Below, piece after piece: positions 6,939 through 12,622 of a DNA stretch of 12,622 nucleotides (position 1 is the first letter of the stretch; every line of letters starts with the position of its first letter). This DNA is from Cyclospora cayetanensis (taxonomy: Eukaryota > Apicomplexa > Conoidasida > Eucoccidiorida > Eimeriidae), in NCBI RefSeq assembly GCF_002999335.1, contig NW_020312320.1:1-12622 (forward strand), given 5' to 3'. The notes beneath the pieces are model-generated. The model made no database searches. It saw only the letters and a program-made list of their open reading frames with translations, and was not told the origin of the DNA. The translations under genes and the position numbers were made by a program.

Positions 6939-9900
6939 GTGAGCTGTGTCAATATGAGCGGTACAGACTATGCAATTAGGAGCAAAGGCGCACACTAGCA
7001 GACTCTCAGTCAGACACAAACACGCGGATTGCCGTGCATCCAACAACAGCCACCCCTCCAACCTGCCATTGCTCGGCACATTCAAGACAATGTGGCAATT
7101 TCAGGTGTTCGCCCACATTTTTTTTGCTGTCGTGATTCAGAAATTGTCGAGCTGCGCACTTCCCTAGCCAGCCAGGCTGCTCAGCTGTCGTCGCTGGACA
7201 GCGATATGCAAGTATTGAGGCAGCTCTTGCCTGTACACGGCGCAAGCCTCAAGGCAACAGAGGCCGCACTGCAGCTGCTAAGGGAGGGCACGGAGAGGTC
7301 TATTGAGGGAATGCGTCACGAGATTATGTTGGACCAAAAACGAAGAATGAATCAGGAAGAAAGGGCAAAGGAACAGCAAGGGGAAGCCGAGGTAACTGGA
7401 ACAAATACACCAGTAAAGGCAAAGGCAGAGGCCAAATACAGATCTGCACTAGATTATGGTGACACTCCCGCTGACTTCTTGAGGAATCTAAGGGATACTC
7501 TCCGGTGTACCTTACATCAAAAACGGTAGCAAGAACGCACTCATGAGTTGCGCACTGTGCTTTGTCCACCCCAAGCAACAATTTGCACATGGCACCTGTA
7601 TGCGTCCTCCAGATTTTGCTCGATGTGCCGTATCTATTTGCTCTCTGCTGTCGCCTGCTTAGGAAGCCCTAGAGGCGTTGCGTGCGGATCTGTCTGCCCT
7701 AAAGAAGAGCTGCCGCCAGAGCAACGTGGCACTGCTACAGCTGCGGGAGGCCCTCCCCGAGGCTGTTGCTTTCTCTCAAGACGTGACGACCCTAAGAAGG
7801 GACGCCGAGCAACAAGCTGCCAAAGTTGCAGCCCTTGGAAGATCTGTATGAATGCACTAAAACCCTGAATGCTCAATGCCAAGCACGAAACCCACAACTA
7901 ACAGGCATGGCTGATGCCCGCATACTTCTGCGTAAAATAAGCACTCGGTGAGATCTATGCAGTCCGGGATATATCACCAACGCCTTGGTTTAGACCTTAA
8001 TGAGACGGCTTTAAGCGCTGCGGGTTTGCCTGCTTGTACTCTCTAGCTATCCACGGTCGAGGAGCAGCAAAATCTGAAGGGCAGAGAATTGGACCGGCTT
8101 CGCTCTGAGGTTGGGATGATCAAAACAGCAGTACACCACTTCTCAGTACGTTGTAGAGCACATTGCCTTCATTCTCCCTTTCCTATGGGAATCTGTGTTT
8201 CTCTTGTAAGCATGTGTCGCTGCTCATGGCTGCGTCAACTCAGCGATGGCAAGCCACTGCCTCGCTAAAAATGGGTCATTTCTTGCTAAAACTATCTCCT
8301 TTTTTGTTGTTTGCCACTCTCACCCCCCGCTCTCTGCTCGTCCTTCGCTGTTTGCGCGTGGATGCACCCTCTTGATTGTACCTTGTTCCCTGCCCCCTCC
8401 TCGTCCGTCTCCTTTCGTCAGTTGCTGATCCCCTTTCTGGCATTGCTTTCGTTCGTACACTGCTTTGCACTAGCGTATGCTCCGTGCTAGACCTTCTCTA
8501 GAGCAGAAAGGGGAGTTTCGTTTGGCTTTTGCCGCTCTGCACCTTGCGTACGCGTCTGACTGCAGAGCAGAGGGCCAGATCTCACACGGGCCCCCGAGTT
8601 TCAGCAGCTGCGAGCGGATTTGACGGTCCTTTCAAAACGACTCGACGTTAGACAGGTAACAGTATGGGCATAAATGACGCTTTCATGTCCTCCTTATCTC
8701 TGCGAGGTTCGTCGATCAGGGCCTTCTGGTGTGTGTTTTGCGATATTGGCATTCACCAGGGGAAATTGCGTGTTTATATGCACAAACGATGGATGAGGCC
8801 TTCCTGCCTCATCCCTGTCTTGCTTGCTTTCTGAACCCTTTAAATCGACTTCTGTCGCTTACCGTCTTTGTTCAGAGCCAAGCACGAACTAAAGAAGTAC
8901 AAGAATTTGCAGAGATTCGCGGCGAGGTGCAGCGGCTCAGGACCGAAGTGGATTACATCAAGGTAAGCATTGGTAGTGCGGTCGCTATTATGAGTATGAT
9001 ATTATGGGCTGCTGCCACTGAACAAAGGGTTTCTGCTGTGCCGCTGTAGCTTATGTGGCTACTGATGCAACCAGGGGTGCGGCTGTGCTGCTTAAGTGGG
9101 ACTAGACTTGCTGCAGTCGATCGGTGGACAGAGACAGGCAATCAATAAGGCAAAAATAGCTGCGCACTATATATGTGCATAGAGGCACATGAGCGTATCC
9201 GCGAAGATACGCGTACGTGTGTGGGAAAGTACATTATATCAACGTGAATGCTTACTCACAGCTACTAATATGCATAGGATTGCTCGCTTCTCACGATGTT
9301 CTATCTCTCTGAAAAAATATGTGTCTGCATCTTCTGTACAGGGTACAAAGCTTCGAGCCTTACAGTCTAGTGAAAAGGCGGCAGCAGGAATGGCCGACCT
9401 CAGTCGTTCCATTGAAGCCTTGCAGGTGCGTTCAAGGGTCCCTACCTTATTCTGCCTAGACAGGGTGCTCCTAATCGGGCTTTTCCTTTGGCTACCATTG
9501 TTGTGGATTCGTATGGGCAGCTGAAAGTAGCTCTTTTGGGACAGCTTTTCCTGGTCTGTTTAGCTGAAGTTGACCGTGTGCGCCTTGCTCTGTACAGCAC
9601 CAAATCGATGCCCTCTCCAGCAAACAAGTACGCACCTTCTTTAAGGAATTTGACCCATTGGTTTCTACAAAGTGAAATCTTTTCCTGGTGACCGGGAGGC
9701 TTTCTAGGAAGAGAGGGGTTACATGCTTTGTGCCTCTTCAATGCCTCTCGTTTTTTCTCGATTCATTGCGCCCTCATTTTTACCAGTTGCTTCTCCATAG
9801 TACCCGTTTTCCCCAAGTTATAAGTGTTGTCATGTCTTTGCTTGCGTTGTCTGCAAAGAGCCGATTGAAGGGGTCGTTGGAGCAGATTAAAGGAGGGGCC

Positions 9901-11733
9901 TTCATGTCTCGTTGGCCAGGGGAAGGGCCCACTCAGCTGTCAGTAGGAGTTCCCGTCAGTAGTAGCAGGCTAGCGACGCCCCGCACATCGAGGAAGCTGC
10001 TGCAGCAGCCGAGTTCACCCCTTACTGCTGGCCGTGTCGGTAAACGTGGGAGCCTCCATACGCAACTGTTGCACATACACACGGGGGACGAGGAACCCAT
10101 TGCTTCCGCTGCACCAGAGCAAGCTGTGCAGCAACAGCAACTCTCTGGAACAACCGCGGCAGTTGCTGCAGCAGCGCTCAGTGCCACCAAAAGCAGCCAT
10201 GAATTTGGAATTAGTGGAAGTCAACAAGCGCCCCAGAGTCCACAGGGCACCGCATCAGCGGATCTGCAACAGCAACAGCCAGAGCAGCAACAACAGCAGC
10301 AAGGCCTTTTCCCACCTACGGCCAGGACCCCCAGCACACCCCCAGCCTTCACCAGGCCCACACTTCAAGGACCCCACCTTAGGGGCCTTGCGACGAGAAG
10401 ACACAGCAGCGCTGGAGTGCCCCTTCAGCAGCAGGAAGACACACAGGAGCAGGAGCAGCAACAACGACAGCAGCAGCTAATGGACCTTTCGCAGAAGCGT
10501 CGCGTCAACTTTGGGCATCACGTTGCCCAACAACATCAAATCCAGCATTTAGGTCCTCTGGAAAGTGGTAAGTGGCTACTCTGTCGTCCTTTTTAAAGCA
10601 CGTTGGCATTCTGCGTACCATTACCGAACCCTATGTCTATAGGATCAAGTACAGTAAAAGATATGCTATATTCCTCTCTATCTGCAGGCGAGAGAAAGGT
10701 AATCGGTCTGAGTGGAGGGCCTACTGCATCTTTAGATCACTCAAGGGACATCAGAGAATCGCTCAGCTCAGCTTCAACATTTACTACTCCGCGGCGCCCT
10801 CCCTCTGTCCTCCGCAGTGCGCGTTCATCCCCTTCTCCTGTCACCCACACTGCAAGGGTGTCTTTCAAAGAGCCTCCAGAGAGCACTCCTCGTCTCACCA
10901 GCAACGGAACGCCCCCAGGGAATGAGCACACCGAAGAAGAAAGGGCAGAGACGGCTAAGGGAGAGACCCGAACACACAGTGCAACCATTTGCAGTGAACT
11001 AGAAACAGGGGCGGGAGAGCGTGCCCTCTTTAGTGAGTTTGTTGACGCTTTCGCGGGGAGGAGTCTCAAGGTCGCAAGCAGAGAAGTAGGCAAGGAGAAA
11101 AACACCGGGGGAACGACGCTACAATCATTCAGGGCTTTCTTCTATTCAGATGCAGCAGCACCTGCCAACACCAGCAATAAAAGGAGCAATAGCCGCAGTA
11201 ATAGCCGCAGCAGCAGCATGCATGATGATAGCAAAAGCACAAGTGCGAACCACGTTTGGATGCAACAGTCACAGCAACAGCAGGAACTGCAAAGACAGCT
11301 GAAGGAACAGCAGCAACTAGAACAGAAGCTGCAGCAGCAACTGCAGCAGCAACTTCACCAACAACTGCAACATCCACAGCTAGAACAGCACGTGCAGCAG
11401 CAGCAGAAGGGAGCGGAAGAGATGCAGGCGCTTATCAAGGAAGATCTCCAAGTGAGGAACCCCATCAGCAGTAGCTGCAGCAGCAGCACAACAGACAGCA
11501 GCGGGGGGCCCATCTGCGGTAACTCACCCGTCTCAGGCCTTCAGTTCTCTGAGCCTCATCCCGAAGTAGAGGATCTTCATGATTTTGCTCTTGATAAAGC
11601 AACAGATACACAGCAGGGTCCAGCTGCTACTGTCGAGACACCGGATGCTTGTGCAACAGTAGAGATGCAGCAGCAGAGTGCAGAAGCAAGAGTCTCGCCG
11701 CCAGCTGATGACCCAGTCAAACCCTTAGTCTGA
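6755..11733 (+). CDS. Gene 2: multi-exon coiled-coil protein with glutamine-rich C-terminal half
   Basis: Proposed exons are 6755-6938, 7141-7391, 7663-7845, 8047-8145, 8566-8655, 8876-8962, 9342-9425, 9598-9627, 9859-10567 and 10688-11733, totalling 2763 bases or 920 residues. Residues 1 to about 340 form a charged coiled coil with hydrophobic a/d spacing, for example IVELRTSLASQAAQLSSLDS. The rest is low-complexity: S/T/P-rich, with Q-rich blocks near residues 470-490, 525-543 and 764-813, and a small SNSRSNSRSSS segment. The last Q block keeps leucine spacing (LKEQQQLEQKLQQQLQQQL) and may itself be a Q-rich coiled coil. No motor, kinase or membrane segment is seen, so a structural or scaffold protein is likely; the family is not recognised. 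The start is uncertain: ATG 6755 is the only ATG in the first exon's frame downstream of a TAG at 6671-6673, but its context is poor and upstream exons are possible. Confidence 0.68.
7141..7391 (+). CDS. Gene 2 exon B
   Basis: The acceptor GATTCAG ends at 7140, and two bases complete the split Glu codon. Heptad-like spacing is clear in IVELRTSLASQAAQLSSLDS and MQVLRQLL, with a charged tail (QKRRMNQEERAKEQQGEAE). It ends at a codon boundary before donor GTAACT (7392). The frame stays open to TAG 7527-7529, so other donors (7505 or 7526) exist, but they leave the wrong phase for exon C. Confidence 0.65.
7663..7845 (+). CDS. Gene 2 exon C
   Basis: The acceptor TCGCCTGCTTAG ends at 7662. The exon is phase 0 on both sides, 61 codons, beginning EALEALRADLSALKKSC and ending VAALGRS at donor GTATGA (7846). 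The coiled-coil pattern continues. Confidence 0.72.
8047..8145 (+). CDS. Gene 2 exon D
   Basis: Phase 0 on both sides, 33 codons. The acceptor TACTCTCTAG ends at 8046 and the donor GTACGT starts at 8146. The product includes TVEEQQNLKGRELDRLRSEV, which is typical coiled coil. Confidence 0.72.
8566..8655 (+). CDS. Gene 2 exon E
   Basis: Phase 0 on both sides, 30 codons, between the acceptor CTGACTGCAG (ends 8565) and donor GTAACA (8656). Encodes PEFQQLRADLTVLSKRLDVR. The preceding 420-base intron is the longest in the gene, pyrimidine-rich, with no further exon that I can support. Confidence 0.7.
8876..8962 (+). CDS. Gene 2 exon F
   Basis: Phase 0 on both sides, 29 codons, between TTTGTTCAG (ends 8875) and AAG followed by GTAAGC (8963), both strong sites. 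Encodes ARTKEVQEFAEIRGEVQRLR and continues to DYIK. Confidence 0.78.
9342..9425 (+). CDS. Gene 2 exon G
   Basis: Phase 0 on both sides, 28 codons, between CTTCTGTACAG (ends 9341) and CAG followed by GTGCGT (9426). Encodes GTKLRALQSSEKAAAG and ends LSRSIEALQ. Confidence 0.72.
9598..9627 (+). CDS. Gene 2 exon H (30-base microexon)
   Basis: Ten codons, HQIDALSSKQ, phase 0 on both sides, between GCTCTGTACAG (ends 9597) and donor GTACGC (9628). Skipping it would keep the frame. The coiled-coil pattern runs through it from SIEALQ into SRLKGSLEQIK. Confidence 0.65.
9859..10567 (+). CDS. Gene 2 exon I
   Basis: The acceptor GTCTGCAAAG ends at 9858. The exon begins SRLKGSLEQIKGG, the last coiled-coil turn, then switches to S/T/P/Q-rich low-complexity sequence, with an alanine-rich stretch (AAVAAAAL) and Q-rich blocks. 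It ends in phase 1 at the near-consensus donor GTAAGT (10568). Confidence 0.75.
10129..10480 (+). repeat. CAG/CAA-rich low-complexity tracts (exon I)
   Basis: Several interrupted CAG/CAA runs (about 10129-10142, 10261-10302 and 10426-10478) encode glutamine blocks of up to seven residues. The codons are mixed, so these are degenerate, not pure, microsatellites. Confidence 0.7.
10688..11733 (+). CDS. Gene 2 last exon
   Basis: The acceptor CTATCTGCAG ends at 10687, and two bases complete the Gly codon, giving ESG|ERKVIGLSGG. The exon is S/T-rich, then has SNSRSNSRSSS, a long Q-rich block with leucine spacing, a serine-rich stretch and an acidic tail. The stop is TGA at 11731-11733. An internal in-frame intron ending at TTCTATTCAG (about 11150) cannot be excluded. 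Confidence 0.78.
11263..11410 (+). repeat. CAG/CAA-rich tract (last exon)
   Basis: About 148 bases dominated by CAG, CAA and CTG/CTA codons encode alternating glutamine runs with leucine, lysine and histidine. Other frames across it give alanine/threonine-rich products, as expected from CAG repeats; I treat those as by-products. Confidence 0.75.
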
Positions 11734-12622
11734 AGAGTCATATCTTAACCCGTAAGCCGTGAGCGCTAAATCCTAGCCAAGAGAGTTTGCTAAGATGGGC
11801 AGATACTGAAGAGTTTTAGGACTAGTAGCCCCACATCGAGACCTCCAAACTTGTATTGTGCACCCACTTTTAGGAGGGCCTGCCATTCGTACAAACATAC
11901 TGTCATGTCATAGCTGATGCAGTTTTCTTCGTGTGCGGTCCCTAATCTCTCGTAGTTAAGAGTCCTTTGAGGAGGGTCCCCAATGGTGCTCATTGTGCCA
12001 GAGGAGTCCTCCTGGCTGCTTACTGCAGCCTTTGGCGCGAGAGTCTCCTCGACTGCAAACGGGGAGTTCCTCCGGGCGCAAAGAGGCTTTCCCACGTTGC
12101 AATTCGATGTAAATAATGCGTTTTCTTTTGGTGCTGATTCTGTTTTTCTGTCGATAAACCTATAATAAACCGGTCGATTCCCGGTATAAGATCCAGGATT
12201 CAGGGTGTTATTCCGAACCCTGTGCGATTGTTGATGACAGAAACGCCAAAAGATCTATTTTGTTTAATACATTATCTGTGGTATCACCCCGTTTTTACTC
12301 TGACACCATATAGCCTCAACGGTTCAGTGAGCGTAATAACTGATCGTGAAATAAGACGGCTGAATATAATCCAGACGTTTCAGGAGACGCGTGCAACTGA
12401 AGCCTCTGAACACCCAGACGCTGTCACATGTAGCCGGCGAAGCTATGCTATGGCACTGTCAACACACCAGTTATACGTAGCTAGGAGTCGGTTTCAATAT
12501 GACTAGCTGACATGTCTGTTCGTTCATACACCAAATTTATTGCAGAGTACTAGTCGCGCAAAAGGTGGAAAGGCAATGTTATGTGCGCTTGCGCTAGATG
12601 CTGTGTGAAACTAGCTGTAATT
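11734..12622. other. No supported gene; 3' flank of gene 2
   Basis: No convincing coding sequence. Plus frames at 11983-12165 and 12222-12506 and a minus frame at 11790-12095 are open but lack motifs and, in the second case, an ATG start. A short stem (ACCGG...CCGGT, about 12169-12185) resembles a tRNA T-arm, but no acceptor partner is found upstream. Confidence 0.5.

Noticed and set aside
7846..7952. Extra coding frame after exon C (TKTLNAQCQARNPQLTG), ending at a GTGAGA donor.
   Set aside because: Its donor is phase 2 while the surrounding introns are phase 0, and it lacks a credible acceptor, so it would break the coiled-coil frame.
10034..10480. 148-codon plus frame overlapping gene 2 exon I, and similar frames on both strands over the CAG tracts.
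   Set aside because: CAG-type repeats are open in several frames. Only one frame continues the coiled coil and fits the flanking splice phases.
12169..12192. T-arm-like stem with a following CCA.
   Set aside because: The loop is shifted from the T-loop consensus, no complementary acceptor strand lies about 70 bases upstream, and eukaryotic tRNA genes do not normally encode CCA.

Overview
The window looks like nuclear DNA of an apicomplexan, most likely an eimeriid coccidian (Eimeria or Cyclospora type). The grounds are two densely intron-split plus-strand genes with GT-AG introns of about 120-420 bases, roughly balanced base composition, and proteins full of glutamine, alanine and serine runs from CAG/CAA-rich DNA. 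The organism call is an inference; there is no rRNA, tRNA or marker gene here. No bacterial operon, mobile element, CRISPR array or tRNA was found.

Layout. Bases 1-2569 hold no gene I can support; the notable object is a GC-rich nested palindrome at 1886-1969. Gene 1 (2570-4518, +, five exons, about 378 aa) combines an N-terminal beta-rich domain, resembling the FAIM1 type in its residue spacing, with a long disordered Q/A-, then P/S/G-rich tail carrying adaptor-like short motifs. Bases 4519 to about 6350 contain G-runs, a perfect GC hairpin and a T-run just after gene 1, then a stretch open in several frames on both strands that I cannot assign.

Gene 2 (from 6755 or further upstream to 11733, +, ten or more exons, about 920 aa) encodes a long coiled coil of about 340 residues, split over a run of short phase-0 exons, followed by a disordered region with three glutamine-rich blocks. 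Bases 11734-12622 hold nothing I can support.

The two gene models rest mainly on splice-phase bookkeeping. Each proposed donor and acceptor pair restores one reading frame, and the summed exon lengths are divisible by three (1137 and 2763 bases). Neither gene can be given a proven function from sequence alone. Gene 1 may be a cytosolic adaptor-like protein and gene 2 a structural or scaffold protein; nothing in the sequence ties them to a common pathway.
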